Source: an uncultured Anaerolineales bacterium (lineage in GTDB: Bacteria; Chloroflexota; Anaerolineae; Anaerolineales; Villigracilaceae). Taken from it: a stretch of DNA of 43,109 nucleotides. The notes beneath the pieces were generated by a model. The model saw only the letters and a list, made by a program, of their open reading frames with translations, was not told the origin of the DNA and did not search any database. A program made the position numbers and the translations under genes. The stretch is taken from the NCBI GenBank assembly GCA_903873975.1, contig CAIQQN010000245.1, positions 1 through 43,109 on the forward strand. The letters run 5' to 3'. Below, piece by piece: positions 15,347-24,029 of the stretch (its first letter is position 1; the number at the start of each line of letters is the position of its first letter).

Positions 15347-17977
15347 CTAATTTTCCCACATCGGGAATAGTTTCAATAACCAACGGGTCATATAGACGCC
15401 GGCAAAGGACGACCCAGCCGTGACCGGTACCATGACTGCCCAGGCTCGCCAGTCCAATGGGATCACACCGAAAAGCCCCCGCAGCGGAGTATACAGGGCC
15501 AACAGTTGCAGTCCTACCGCAACTGCATAGCTGATCAGAAGTGCCGGGTTCGACCACAGGGACAGGCTGTCCATCTGGCGAACTACCATGACGCGGGTAA
15601 AGGCGTGAAGGACAATGCTGGTAAAGAGCATGCTGCGGGCGTAGACCACCCCGCCAAACCGGAGCCCGACCCAGAAGATCAGGCCATAGGCAATCAGGGT
15701 GCGGAAGATGCTCCCGGCGATGGTGGCGTAGATGGATTTGTTGAGGATAGGTTCGTTATGGCGGCGCGGGCGGCGTTTCATCACGTGTGGCACCACCGGG
15801 TCGGCTGCCAGGGCGCTGGCCGGTACCAAGTCGGTGACGACGTTGACCCACAGAAGCATAATGGCCGATAGGGGGAAGTACCCGGCAATGGAAAGCGTCA
15901 GCACGACGAACACCTCCCCCAGGCTGGTGCTGAGCAGGTAGTTGGTAAACTTGCGAATGTTGTCAAAAATGCGGCGGCCTTCTTCGACCGCGGCCACGAT
16001 AGTGGCAAAATTATCATCCAGCAGGACCATGGCCGAGGATTCCTTGGCAATATCCGTGCCGCGCAAGCCCATCGCCACGCCCACGTCGGACTGCTTCAGG
16101 GCGGTGGCGTCGTTAACCCCGTCTCCGGTCATTGCCACTACGTGTCCGGCCTCCTGCAGGGCTTGCAAAACCTGCTGCTTGATCTGTGGCGTGGCGCGTG
16201 CCACGATATCCACTTCCTTCATTAGTTCGGTGAGCGCCGGGCTGGTGATGCTCCCCATGTCCCGGGCATCCATAACGCGCTGCCCGATCCCGAGCGTCCC
16301 AGCAATGGCCTGGGCAGTCAGGCCGTTGTCTCCGGTGATCATCACCACCCGGATGCCAGCCCCCTGGGCGCGGGCAATGGCTTCGGCGACACCAGGGCGC
16401 GCTGGATCGATCAGGGCCAGCAGCCCCAGGAAGGTCATCCCGCTTTCCGCCTGCTCGAGCGATTCATCCCCTGGCAATTCCTTGCTCGCCACCCCCAGCA
16501 CGTAAAATCCCTGGCTCTGCAGCCCGGTCACCTGCTGGCGGATGGCCTGGCAATGCTGGTCCGCAAGCGGATATTCCTCCGCCCCTTCACGGCAGCCAGT
16601 GCATTGTGCCAGCACAGGGCCCGGCGCCCCTTTGGTAATGGCCACCTGACGCCCATCCCGGCTATGGAGAGTGGTCATCATCTTGCGTTCGGAACTGAAA
16701 GGAATTTCGTTCACCCGCGGCGTGGATTTGCGCTCCTGCTCTGGGTCCAGACCGGCGGCTTGGGCCGCCTTTATCAGTGCCGTGTCCACCGGATCCCCCT
16801 GGACCTCGGACACGGTTCCCTCCGAGAGGGTCGCCTCGTTGCATAAAATGCCGGCCCGCAACAACTCGAAGGCGGCGGAATTTTCCTGCAAGTCCTGCGT
16901 GACCTCCACCACCTTTCCCCCAACAAATAACCTCTGGAGCGTCATCAGGTTCTGGGTCAGCGTGCCGGTCTTATCGGTGCAGATGGTATCCACCGAGCCA
17001 AGCGACTCGACTACAGACAGGCGCCGCACCACAGCCTTGCGCCGGGCCATCTGGCGGGCGCCCAGGGCCAGGGCAAAGGTCAGCACGATCGGCAGGCTCT
17101 CCGGAATGGTGGCGATTGCCAGGCTGAGGGTGTTGAGCGCCACTTCCACCGGCGGCTCGTGCAGGAAAAAGAGCAGGATGACCGCCACGACAGCCGCCAG
17201 GACGGCTACGATAACGGTCATCTGGCGCGCCATCTTTAGCACTTCCACCTGGAACGGGGTGGGGCGCTCAGTCATTTGCCCAAGGGTCCTGGCAATCTGA
17301 CCAACTTCAGTGTTCATCCCGGTGGCTACTGCCACCGCCAGGCCTTTCCCCTGCGTGACATAGGTAGAGGCGTACACCATGCTGGTGCGTTCTGCCAGGA
17401 GCGCATCCGGCGCGACCGGCTCGGGGGTTTTATCCACCCCGACGCTTTCACCGGTGAGTGCTGACTCATCCGTGCGCATACTGTAGGCTTCGATCAGGCG
17501 CGCATCCGCCGGCACTTTCTGACCGTGCGTTAAAACCATGACGTCACCAGGAACAACCTCAGCCGCCTCGATCTCCTGGTGGGTTCCATTGCGCAGGACG
17601 GTGGTCTTGAACACCAGCAGCCTGTCCAGGGCTTCCAGCTCTTTCTGGGCGCGGTATTCTTCGAAGAAGCTCAAGGCAACGCTCAGGACGATGATGCCAA
17701 GGATGAAGTAGGCGGTCAGCCGGTGGCCGCTTTCCCCCGGTAGGAAGCTGACCGTAAAGGCCAGGATGGCCGCAAAGAGCAGCACAAGGATGAAATAATT
17801 GGCAAACTGTTTGAGGAGTAATCGCCAGGGTGAAACCGGTTTGCGGCGGGTGATCTCGTTCCGCCCGCTGTGTGCCAGGCGATCAGGTACTTCTGTATCA
17901 GTCAGTCCTTCGGGATGAGTTCCGAGCTGCTTGATAACTTCCTGAATACCCAAGGTATGCCATGCGGGTGTTGTCAT
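15347..17977 (-). CDS. P2A-type cation-transporting ATPase (calcium-ATPase-like)
   Basis: 876 aa from ATG 17977 (AGGG five bases upstream). All P-type hallmarks are present: an N-terminal cation ATPase domain, LTGES in the actuator domain, PESLPI in M4, ICTDKTGTLTQN with the phosphorylated Asp, and MTGDGVNDATALK at the hinge. M6 reads WVNVVTDLVPA, with the Asn and Asp that help bind Ca2+ in SERCA-type pumps. This supports calcium or a related divalent cation as substrate, though bacterial homologues may move Mn2+ or other ions. There is no N-terminal heavy-metal-binding domain, so it is not a CopA/ZntA type. It follows the rhodanese gene at a short distance on the same strand. Confidence 0.93.
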   Translation of the reverse strand: MTTPAWHTLGIQEVIKQLGTHPEGLTDTEVPDRLAHSGRNEITRRKPVSPWRLLLKQFANYFILVLLFAAILAFTVSFLPGESGHRLTAYFILGIIVLSVALSFFEEYRAQKELEALDRLLVFKTTVLRNGTHQEIEAAEVVPGDVMVLTHGQKVPADARLIEAYSMRTDESALTGESVGVDKTPEPVAPDALLAERTSMVYASTYVTQGKGLAVAVATGMNTEVGQIARTLGQMTERPTPFQVEVLKMARQMTVIVAVLAAVVAVILLFFLHEPPVEVALNTLSLAIATIPESLPIVLTFALALGARQMARRKAVVRRLSVVESLGSVDTICTDKTGTLTQNLMTLQRLFVGGKVVEVTQDLQENSAAFELLRAGILCNEATLSEGTVSEVQGDPVDTALIKAAQAAGLDPEQERKSTPRVNEIPFSSERKMMTTLHSRDGRQVAITKGAPGPVLAQCTGCREGAEEYPLADQHCQAIRQQVTGLQSQGFYVLGVASKELPGDESLEQAESGMTFLGLLALIDPARPGVAEAIARAQGAGIRVVMITGDNGLTAQAIAGTLGIGQRVMDARDMGSITSPALTELMKEVDIVARATPQIKQQVLQALQEAGHVVAMTGDGVNDATALKQSDVGVAMGLRGTDIAKESSAMVLLDDNFATIVAAVEEGRRIFDNIRKFTNYLLSTSLGEVFVVLTLSIAGYFPLSAIMLLWVNVVTDLVPASALAADPVVPHVMKRRPRRHNEPILNKSIYATIAGSIFRTLIAYGLIFWVGLRFGGVVYARSMLFTSIVLHAFTRVMVVRQMDSLSLWSNPALLISYAVAVGLQLLALYTPLRGLFGVIPLDWRAWAVMVPVTAGSSFAGVYMTRWLLKLFPMWEN

Positions 17978-18022
17978 TTTTTCCCTGCAAAGCAAAATTA
18001 TACTTGCTAATCGAATAGCAAT

Positions 18023-18499
18023 TTACGGTGCGGTTCCCTCAACTGGATAACCCGCCGCGGTCCACGCCTGTAATCCTCCGCTCAGGCAGGAGAGGCGTGT
18101 GAATCCGGCCTGCTGCAGGATGGTCGTCCCGCTCTGGCTGCGGTGACCAGTCAGGCAAACCACGACGATGTCTTGATCCTTCGACAGTTCGCTCAAGCGG
18201 TTTTGCAGTTGATCCAGCGGGATCAAGGTACTCCCGGAGATATGGAACTGATCCCATTCCTCCTGGCTCCGCACGTCCAGGAAGAACGCCCCCTGCTGGT
18301 ACTTCGCATACGCCTGGGCGGGGGTAATCTCAACGGAGGGAGTTGATTTGGAGCTGAGCAGCAGGATTCCCACCACGGCGACGAGCAGAGCTCCCAGGCT
18401 GACCCACAGCCAGGCCAGGTTGCGCTTGTGAGTCTTATGCCGCCGGTGAGAGGCAGGTTCAGTGGATGGTTGCGTTAATTTAGAGTGTTTTCGTGACAT
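18023..18499 (-). CDS. Membrane-anchored rhodanese-domain protein
   Basis: 158 aa from ATG 18499, with GGAGG five bases upstream. A basic N-terminal stretch precedes one transmembrane helix (LAWLWVSLGALLVAVVGILLL), then a single rhodanese domain. The active-site loop is VVCLTGHRSQSG, with the catalytic Cys that would carry a persulfide. The domain should face outside if the basic N-terminus stays in. Rhodaneses transfer sulfane sulfur between thiosulfate, polysulfide or thiols. Its presence near two ArsR regulators and the YeeE/YedE genes fits a general theme of sulfur handling, but its partner is not known. Confidence 0.92.
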   Translation of the reverse strand: MSRKHSKLTQPSTEPASHRRHKTHKRNLAWLWVSLGALLVAVVGILLLSSKSTPSVEITPAQAYAKYQQGAFFLDVRSQEEWDQFHISGSTLIPLDQLQNRLSELSKDQDIVVVCLTGHRSQSGTTILQQAGFTRLSCLSGGLQAWTAAGYPVEGTAP

Positions 18500-18523
18500 G
18501 CCAACCTCCAAAGGGAATGGCGA

Positions 18524-18964
18524 TCATTTATTTCGGGCATTATACCAACCATTACGCGTACCGGTCCGTATGTCGAAATCCGGGACGTACGGCTTAATAT
18601 CCAGGAGCGGTGTTCCATCCAGCATATCCACCCCTTTGATCTCCAGGGTATTGCCATTTCGCGTTATCAGCCTGACCACCGACAGACCGATCGGGTTGGG
18701 ACGGGCAGGGTAGCGGGTTGCAAACAGCCCATGCAGTTGGTCGTCTAGAAAAGGCTTGACGAGCAGAGAGTAGCCCGACGATTCGTGAAAGGCATACAAT
18801 AAGAAGATGTGTGAGAATCCTTCCAGGTCCTGCAGCCCTTCAGCGAATTCCGGAAAGACCTCCACGACTCCCTTGGCCTGTGAGCGGGACGCCTGAATGG
18901 GTGTCTGGGATTTGTCGGTGAAAGGGGAGTGGATGATCCCGATCGGGCACATGTGGAATTCCAT
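18524..18964 (-). CDS. TrmO-like tRNA (t6A37) methyltransferase
   Basis: 146 aa. The start MEFHMCPIGIIHSPF and the motif FATRYPARPNPIGLSVVRL identify the TrmO/YaeB (UPF0066) family. E. coli TrmO uses S-adenosylmethionine to methylate N6 of t6A37 in threonine tRNAs. The length matches the catalytic core; the C-terminal domain of larger TrmO proteins is absent. Archaeal and metal-linked relatives of this short form exist, so a different substrate is possible. The gene follows an ArsR regulator by 23 bases, an unusual setting for a tRNA enzyme. The ribosome site is GAAGG. Confidence 0.85.
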   Translation of the reverse strand: MEFHMCPIGIIHSPFTDKSQTPIQASRSQAKGVVEVFPEFAEGLQDLEGFSHIFLLYAFHESSGYSLLVKPFLDDQLHGLFATRYPARPNPIGLSVVRLITRNGNTLEIKGVDMLDGTPLLDIKPYVPDFDIRTGTRNGWYNARNK

Positions 18965-18987
18965 TTTGAACCTTCAATTAGTTTCAG

Positions 18988-19299
18988 TCATTCGATCGAC
19001 TGAGAGCGTTTATGGATTTGTTCTACTAAAATAATGCGTACCAGATCGCAGACTTCGGCAATCTTTATATCTGTTATTTCATAAACCATCTCGATGCCAT
19101 GCCTTTTTGATTTCAAAACCCCAACAGTACGCAGGGCTTTTAGATGGCGTGACACATTGCTCTGTGGTAAGTCTGTTGCGAGACATATTTCGCCAACGGT
19201 CATGGGGTGCTCACGCAGGACATGTAATACATGCAAACGAGTTGCATTACCCATCGCCTTGCAAAAATCTGCCTGGATTTCAAACATGGACTGGTTCAT
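18988..19299 (-). CDS. Second ArsR-family regulator
   Basis: 103 aa winged-helix repressor. The recognition helix reads LPQSNVSRHLKALRTVGVL and the wing KSKRHGIEMVYEIT. Cysteines lie at residues 13, 39 and 84; Cys39 sits just before the recognition helix (EICLATDL). It is only distantly similar to the ArsR at 13541. It is 22 bases after the NifX-like gene and 23 bases before trmO, so it probably controls this small operon and perhaps the rhodanese and P-type ATPase genes beyond. The ligand is unknown; the cysteines allow thiol-based or metal sensing. Confidence 0.9.
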   Translation of the reverse strand: MNQSMFEIQADFCKAMGNATRLHVLHVLREHPMTVGEICLATDLPQSNVSRHLKALRTVGVLKSKRHGIEMVYEITDIKIAEVCDLVRIILVEQIHKRSQSIE

Positions 19300-19321
19300 G
19301 TCGAGGATGTACGGCTAACTG

Positions 19322-19720
19322 TCAGTGCAACCGCTCCACCTGATCAACTATTTTCCCTTCAACATAAGCCATCACGGCTTCGTCAATGGAAGCGATATCT
19401 GTGACGATCGGCCGGATGCCGCGCGTCTTCATGCTCTCGTAGGCACCCATACCCATTCCCCGGCAGAGCAGGGCTTCGCAGTCGGCAATGGCTTCGGACA
19501 TTAGCATGTGCCTGTTGTGGGAAACCGCGTCCATGCCATGCGGCTGCCCGGGGATGTCGGCCGCGTGTGGTTCACTGGCAAATTGGGAATGGCCAAGTTT
19601 CTCGCGCAGTTCGTGGTCAGTGATTTCACCATTTTCAACCGTGGCTACCAGGTAATACTGGGCACGTCCAAAGTGCTGACTGATGGTATTCCCATCATCT
19701 GTGATTACTGCAATTTTCAT
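19322..19720 (-). CDS. NifX/NifB-like (dinitrogenase iron-molybdenum cofactor family) protein
   Basis: 132 aa. MKIAVITDDGNTISQHFGRAQYYLV is the typical opening of the NifX/NafY/NifB C-terminal domain family, and EAIADCEALLCRGMGMGAYESM is the second conserved block. In nitrogen fixers such domains carry FeMo-cofactor precursors. Stand-alone versions are widespread in anaerobes with no nitrogenase and are of unknown role, probably binding metal or metal-sulfur units. No nif gene is nearby. A GAGGTG ribosome site precedes the ATG. It is first in a run with arsR and trmO. Confidence 0.88.
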   Translation of the reverse strand: MKIAVITDDGNTISQHFGRAQYYLVATVENGEITDHELREKLGHSQFASEPHAADIPGQPHGMDAVSHNRHMLMSEAIADCEALLCRGMGMGAYESMKTRGIRPIVTDIASIDEAVMAYVEGKIVDQVERLH

Positions 19721-19791
19721 TTGTTCACCTCATCTCGTTAATATGTGTATATGTGTGTGTGCTAACAATTCTACTTGTCAGGCAGGCAAAA

Positions 19792-20424
19792 TTATCCCAG
19801 AAAATGACGTTCTTTTGAATGGTCACGTTCATCCAACGAGCAAAGGACAAGCAGATTCCGCGAAGGGGTATCACCGGAGTTTTTCCAGCGGTGCGGCAGG
19901 TAGGCTTCAAAAAGCAAGCTGTCACCTGGTTCCAGCCGGTAAGTTTCCGTGTCCACAATATAAATGAGTTGCCCTTCCAGACAATATACAAACTCCCGTC
20001 CAGTGTGGACGATGGGGGTTTTTCCACTATCTGCATGTGGTGCAAGCGTGACGATGAGTGGCTCTGCTCCAAAACGCGGCATTCCGGCTCCCAAGTCTTC
20101 GATTGAGCCATGTGTAAATGCTGCATAGGGACGTGCCCCACTCTTCTGATGCACAAGCTGTTTGTTGCCCTGGTCGGTCTCAAAAAAAGCCGAGATGGGT
20201 ACCTGCAGTGTCTGTGCCAGCTGCTGGAGTGTACTGACACTGGGTGACGTACGCCGGTTTTCGATCAGGCTCAGAGTGTTGACGTTCAATCTGCTCTTTT
20301 CCGCCAGGAGGCGCATGGAAAGGCCACGCTTGGCGCGCAGTTCACGTAGGCGGCGGCCCACATCAATCTCATCGGCAAGTTTACTCTCAGAAACAGGTTC
20401 TGTCAGTTTTGGTAGCTTGGCCAT
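19792..20424 (-). CDS. XRE-type regulator with C-terminal cupin domain
   Basis: 210 aa. An N-terminal helix-turn-helix of the XRE type (about residues 27-80) contains LRELRAKRGLSMRLLAEKSRLNVNTLSLIENRRTSPS. A cupin domain follows (about residues 130-200), with HTGREFVYCLEGQLIYIV and LEPGDSLLFEAYLPHRWKN holding the His and Glu-type metal residues. Proteins of this build (PuuR/SutR-like) sense small ligands and control nearby metabolic genes. No obvious target is adjacent, so the regulon is unknown. The start is backed by AGGATGAG upstream. The intergenic space to 20652 has no gene. Confidence 0.93.
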   Translation of the reverse strand: MAKLPKLTEPVSESKLADEIDVGRRLRELRAKRGLSMRLLAEKSRLNVNTLSLIENRRTSPSVSTLQQLAQTLQVPISAFFETDQGNKQLVHQKSGARPYAAFTHGSIEDLGAGMPRFGAEPLIVTLAPHADSGKTPIVHTGREFVYCLEGQLIYIVDTETYRLEPGDSLLFEAYLPHRWKNSGDTPSRNLLVLCSLDERDHSKERHFLG

Positions 20425-20651
20425 AAACTCATCCTGGATTGTGGTTTCTAACTAATATTATAGTACATTTCCTCTTCATTATCAAATAATAGAACCAATT
20501 TAATGGTTACTCTTACCATTTTGACGGAACTCTTCCCGTTCTTTATCAAACCTTATGCAATTGTTCAACATCCCTTTACATGGGGTTGCTATCATAGGCG
20601 TAAGGTTGTCCGCAGGATGACCACAAAAATCTACCTTATGGAGGTAACCCT

Positions 20652-21392
20652 ATGTTCAAGAAATTGATGATCGGCGCTCTGGTGGCAGTACTCGCTGCCA
20701 TAAACGGATTGAGCGCAATCCCGGTTTTGGCGGCTCCGACCGCTGAAGTTCAAAGCCCAACCACCGGCGAAACCGCCGGCCTGTTGTACATGTTCCAGGA
20801 AGAAAAAATGGCCCGGGATGTTTATGACGCTCTATATGTCCTGTGGGGTCAACCGACCTTCCAGAACATTGCCCTCAGCGAACAGGTCCATTTGGACGCC
20901 TTCAAAACGCTCCTTGTCCGTTATGGCATTCCGGATCCGGGAACTGCAGCCGGCATCTTCACCGACCCCACGCTTCAGACCCTTTACACAGACCTGATGG
21001 CTACCGGTAGCCTGTCACTTATGGACGCGTTGAAAGTAGGCGCGACCATCGAAGAAGTAGACATCACCGATCTGCAGTCCCGCCTTACGCAAACGACCAA
21101 CGCTGACATCCAAATGGTTTATAACAACCTGATGAGAGGCTCCTATAGCCACCTGCGTAGCTTCGTCACTGTGCTCAAACGTCTGACCGACGAAGTCTAC
21201 CACCCCAAGTACCTGAGCGCGGATCTGTATCAGTCCATTCTGACCAGTTCCGCTGGGAAAGGTCAGGCTAAGGTAACCAGCGCTTTCACCACGAGGGCTG
21301 GTCAAGGATACAACGCAAGCACCTGCGTACCTGCCAATCCCATGAGTATCATTTCTGACAATGGCATGGGCTATCGCGGCAGCAGGCATTAA
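20652..21392 (+). CDS. Secreted DUF2202 (ferritin-like) protein
   Basis: 246 aa with a clear signal peptide (MFKKLMIGALVAVLAAINGLSAIPVLA). The core matches DUF2202, a four-helix ferritin-like domain: LLYMFQEEKMARDVYDALYVLWG, IALSEQVHLDAFKTLL and GSYSHLRSFVTVL place Glu and His residues as in di-iron ferritin-like proteins. Function is unproven; iron or other metal binding outside the cell is likely. The start has GGAGG seven bases upstream, and a strong terminator follows. It stands alone on the plus strand facing the two-component system genes. Confidence 0.9.
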   Translation: MFKKLMIGALVAVLAAINGLSAIPVLAAPTAEVQSPTTGETAGLLYMFQEEKMARDVYDALYVLWGQPTFQNIALSEQVHLDAFKTLLVRYGIPDPGTAAGIFTDPTLQTLYTDLMATGSLSLMDALKVGATIEEVDITDLQSRLTQTTNADIQMVYNNLMRGSYSHLRSFVTVLKRLTDEVYHPKYLSADLYQSILTSSAGKGQAKVTSAFTTRAGQGYNASTCVPANPMSIISDNGMGYRGSRH

Positions 21393-21410
21393 CCATATCC
21401 CCCCAGAAAC

Positions 21411-21441
21411 AATCAGGAGGCGCACTATGCGCCTCCTGATT
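21411..21441 (+). terminator. Rho-independent terminator after the DUF2202 gene
   Basis: A 13-bp perfect stem (AATCAGGAGGCGC and complement) with an ACTAT loop, then TTTGTTATTTT. It may also work for the convergent histidine kinase gene. Confidence 0.92.
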
Positions 21442-21523
21442 TTGTTATTTTCTGGTCATTCTCCATTAGTTCCAACGTCTCATTTGTGCAGCAGTTGTTG
21501 AATACTCAACCATCTCCTGATTC

Positions 21524-22663
21524 TTATCCGGCAACCTTGAGCGTGAATGTAAATGTGCTTCCTTTCCCTTCCCCACCACTCTCAGCCCGGATATGCCCGC
21601 CGTGCGCCTCCACCAGGGCCCGTGCGATGGTCAGGCCGATCCCTGAGCCTCCACCTGCCTGGCGGGAGCGGGATTTGTCCACACGGTAGAAGCGGGTGAA
21701 AAGATGCGGCAGGTGTTCGGCAGGAATGCCGATCCCTGTATCGACGACTGAAATTTGGATTTCATTCCCGTGACGTGTGGCCAGGATGGTCACTTGGCCG
21801 CCTTCGGGAGTATATTGCAGCGCATTCCCAAACAAATTGGTCAGCACCTGGGTAATGCGGTCCTGGTCAGCCAGGACGGGAGGCAGGTCCGCTGGCAGGT
21901 CCGAGCGGAGTTCGATCCTTTTGGCCAGGACTTGCGCAGCAAACCGTTTGAGGGTGGTTTGCACCAGCGTTGTGACTGCCACGGGACGGATGTCCAGCGG
22001 ATAAGCTCCTGCTTCGACGCGGCTCAATTCCTGCAGATCATCTACCAGGCTTGCCAGGCGGCCGGCCTCTTGGTGGATCTGCTGGTAGGTCTCTGGGGTA
22101 GCCGGCAGGATACCGTCCATCAATCCTTCCATAGAACCTTTTATAGCTGTGAGCGGGGTGCGCAGCTCATGGCTGACATCGCCGATAAGCTGCCTTCGCA
22201 TGGTCTCAACCTGTTCTAGCTTTTCCGCCATCTGGTTGAAGGAGTGGGCCAGTTGACCGAGTTCATCGGACCCCACAACCTGGACGCGTTCCCCGTAGTG
22301 TCCGTCGGCGATACGCTGGCTGGCAGATGTCAGAATGCGCACGGGAGCGACCACACCGCGGCTCAGCAGCAGGCTGACCAGGATTGCAACCACACCCGCT
22401 GCCAGGAGTGCCAGGAGCAGGGCTTCATTGAAGCTGGCCTGGAAACTCTTGAACAGGTCAGATACCGCAGTTCTACCTGCGCCATTGCCCTGCATCATCC
22501 CCTGCCCTGTGCCCAGTCCAAGCCCCAATCCCATGTGGCTGTTGAAGGCTTCGGGGACAGTAAAACGGGTGGCCAGGCCAAGGACGAGAGCCCCGACCAG
22601 AATGACCACAAGATACGAAAGGAATATTCTTACGACCAGATGACGGCGGAAGAAATCAATCAT
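21524..22663 (-). CDS. Sensor histidine kinase with Met/Gly-rich extracytoplasmic loop
   Basis: 379 aa. Two transmembrane helices (about residues 10-33 and 85-105) flank a short outside loop that includes MGLGLGLGTGQGMMQGNGAG. A HAMP linker (ILTSASQRIADGHY) follows, then the dimerisation/phosphoacceptor box DVSHELRTPLTAIKG with the His. The ATPase boxes are NLFGNALQYTPEGG, VVDTGIGIPAEHL and GGSGIGLTIARALV. It overlaps the response regulator gene by 4 bases. The Met/Gly-rich loop is similar in style to the tail of the small secreted protein encoded just upstream, so sensing of a soft metal such as copper is a reasonable guess. No His-rich site supports it. Confidence 0.95.
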   Translation of the reverse strand: MIDFFRRHLVVRIFLSYLVVILVGALVLGLATRFTVPEAFNSHMGLGLGLGTGQGMMQGNGAGRTAVSDLFKSFQASFNEALLLALLAAGVVAILVSLLLSRGVVAPVRILTSASQRIADGHYGERVQVVGSDELGQLAHSFNQMAEKLEQVETMRRQLIGDVSHELRTPLTAIKGSMEGLMDGILPATPETYQQIHQEAGRLASLVDDLQELSRVEAGAYPLDIRPVAVTTLVQTTLKRFAAQVLAKRIELRSDLPADLPPVLADQDRITQVLTNLFGNALQYTPEGGQVTILATRHGNEIQISVVDTGIGIPAEHLPHLFTRFYRVDKSRSRQAGGGSGIGLTIARALVEAHGGHIRAESGGEGKGSTFTFTLKVAG

Positions 22664-23343
22664 ATGGATTCGTCCTCAAAGCGATAGCCAACGCCACGCA
22701 CGGTGGCAATGTAATTCCCAGTACCTAGCTTCTGGCGGATATGACCAAGGTGCACATCCACAACGCGCATCTCGCCATAATATGTTCCGCCCCAGACACT
22801 CTCGAGCAACTGCTCGCGGCTCTGCACCCGCCCGCGGTTTTCAGCCAGGGTTTTCAGCAGATCGAATTCGACCGCCGTGAGATCAACCAGGCGCTCATCC
22901 ACTGATGCCTGCCGCGCTCCTGTGTCGATGCGCACATGGCGAAAGGCAAGCACAATATTTTCGGACATCGTACCTGTTCCCGGTTGCAGTCGGCGCAAGG
23001 CAGCTTTGATGCGGGCGATCAGTTCACGCGGGCTGAATGGCTTGGTCACATAGTCATCCGCCCCCACCGAAAGACCAACGATCTTGTCGGTCTCCTCGGC
23101 TTTCGCTGTCAGCAGAATGACATAAACATTTGATTCGCGCCGCAATTGCGAGAGCACCGCGATACCGTCCATACCGGGCAGCATGAGATCGAGCACGATC
23201 AAATCCGGCTTGTAGGCACGCGCGGCTTTCAAACCGGCATTGCCGTCCGTAGCGGTATAGACTTCATACCCTTCGGGCTTGAGATAAGCCGTGACCAGGT
23301 TGACTATGGAAGGCTCGTCGTCGATAACCAGTATTTTTGTCAT
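22660..23343 (-). CDS. OmpR-family response regulator
   Basis: 227 aa. The receiver domain has the acidic pair in VIDDEPS, the phosphorylated Asp in LIVLDLMLPGMDG, and Lys in YVTKPFSPREL. The C-terminal winged helix is OmpR-type (LTAVEFDLLKTLAENRGRVQSREQLLESVWG, RVVDVHLGHIRQKLG, TVRGVGYRFE). It precedes and overlaps its cognate kinase gene. There is no Shine-Dalgarno; TACAAT ends six bases before the ATG, suggesting a leaderless transcript. It lies just past the terminator of the small secreted protein gene, so the pair may be separately transcribed or partly read through. Confidence 0.96.
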   Translation of the reverse strand: MTKILVIDDEPSIVNLVTAYLKPEGYEVYTATDGNAGLKAARAYKPDLIVLDLMLPGMDGIAVLSQLRRESNVYVILLTAKAEETDKIVGLSVGADDYVTKPFSPRELIARIKAALRRLQPGTGTMSENIVLAFRHVRIDTGARQASVDERLVDLTAVEFDLLKTLAENRGRVQSREQLLESVWGGTYYGEMRVVDVHLGHIRQKLGTGNYIATVRGVGYRFEDESI

Positions 23344-23349
23344 GGGGCT

Positions 23350-23355
23350 ATTGTA
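23350..23355 (-). promoter_or_regulatory. -10 box six bases before the response regulator start
   Basis: TACAAT on the minus strand followed by AGCCCC and the ATG at 23343, with no ribosome site. The layout is the same as upstream of the AlkZ-like gene (27085). The -35 region would fall in the preceding terminator and is weak. Confidence 0.5.
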
Positions 23356-23360
23356 ACGTA

Positions 23361-23386
23361 AAGGGACGGGGTTGAGCCCGTCCCTT
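23361..23386 (-). terminator. Stem-loop after the small Met/Gly-rich protein gene
   Basis: AAGGGACGGG and CCCGTCCCTT, a 10-bp perfect stem with a 6-base loop, in the 64-base gap between two minus-strand genes. There is no long T run on the minus strand. Confidence 0.65.
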
Positions 23387-23407
23387 CAAAATACATGAGC
23401 GGATGGT

Positions 23408-23863
23408 TTACGGACCAACCTGCTGCCATCGTCCGCCACGATGCATCCCATTGCCAACAGGAATACCCGTCCCACCGCAAGGACCAATACCAGTGCCGCC
23501 CATCATCATGCCGTGTCCCATGCTGCGACCTGCCACACGGTGCATCTTGTCAGCTTGGGCCTGCGTTATGACGCCGTCTGCCAGTGCTGCATTGATGGCT
23601 GTGGTGCGGACTTTCAGCATAAAGGCTGGCAAGTCTGATTGGGCAATCCCATTATCAAGAGCGATTTGGTAGAGGGTTTTCCCGGCATCAAATTGGGCTT
23701 CGATGGTAGCCACAGAGATACCAAGTTTCTCAGCCAGCGCCTTTTCCATGTATGAATGGAGAGGACCAGTATTCTGTTGGTTGGTCTGAGCACCTGCAAT
23801 ACTTGAAAACACTCCAAGTGCAAGCACTGCGAGCAGAACTGCAAACATTATTTTCTTCATCAT
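23408..23863 (-). CDS. Small secreted protein with Met/Gly-rich C-terminus
   Basis: 151 aa, with a signal peptide (KKIMFAVLLAVLALGVFSSIAGA). A helical middle (residues 38-108) contains two helix pairs (LHSYMEKALAEKLGISVATIEAQF; AINAALADGVITQAQADKM). The tail is rich in Met, Gly and His: MGHGMMMGGTGIGPCGGTG and NGMHRGGRW. The middle resembles YckD/DUF2680-like repeats in style; I do not assign the family. The tail suggests copper or another soft-metal ligand. It lies directly upstream of the two-component system genes, whose sensor has a similar Met/Gly loop. The ribosome site is AAAGGAG. Confidence 0.82.
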   Translation of the reverse strand: MMKKIMFAVLLAVLALGVFSSIAGAQTNQQNTGPLHSYMEKALAEKLGISVATIEAQFDAGKTLYQIALDNGIAQSDLPAFMLKVRTTAINAALADGVITQAQADKMHRVAGRSMGHGMMMGGTGIGPCGGTGIPVGNGMHRGGRWQQVGP

Positions 23864-24029
23864 TACACTCCTTTATTGAATTTATTTTCTGTATGATACA
23901 ACTTGAATGTAAAGGATTTATAAAGGAAGCAAAAAGGTTCGGTATAGATTTCTCCCCGGCGATGACCATTAAAGCAGAGCACCCATTTCCAGATTGGAAA
24001 TGGGTGCTCTGTAACCGATTGAATATGCT

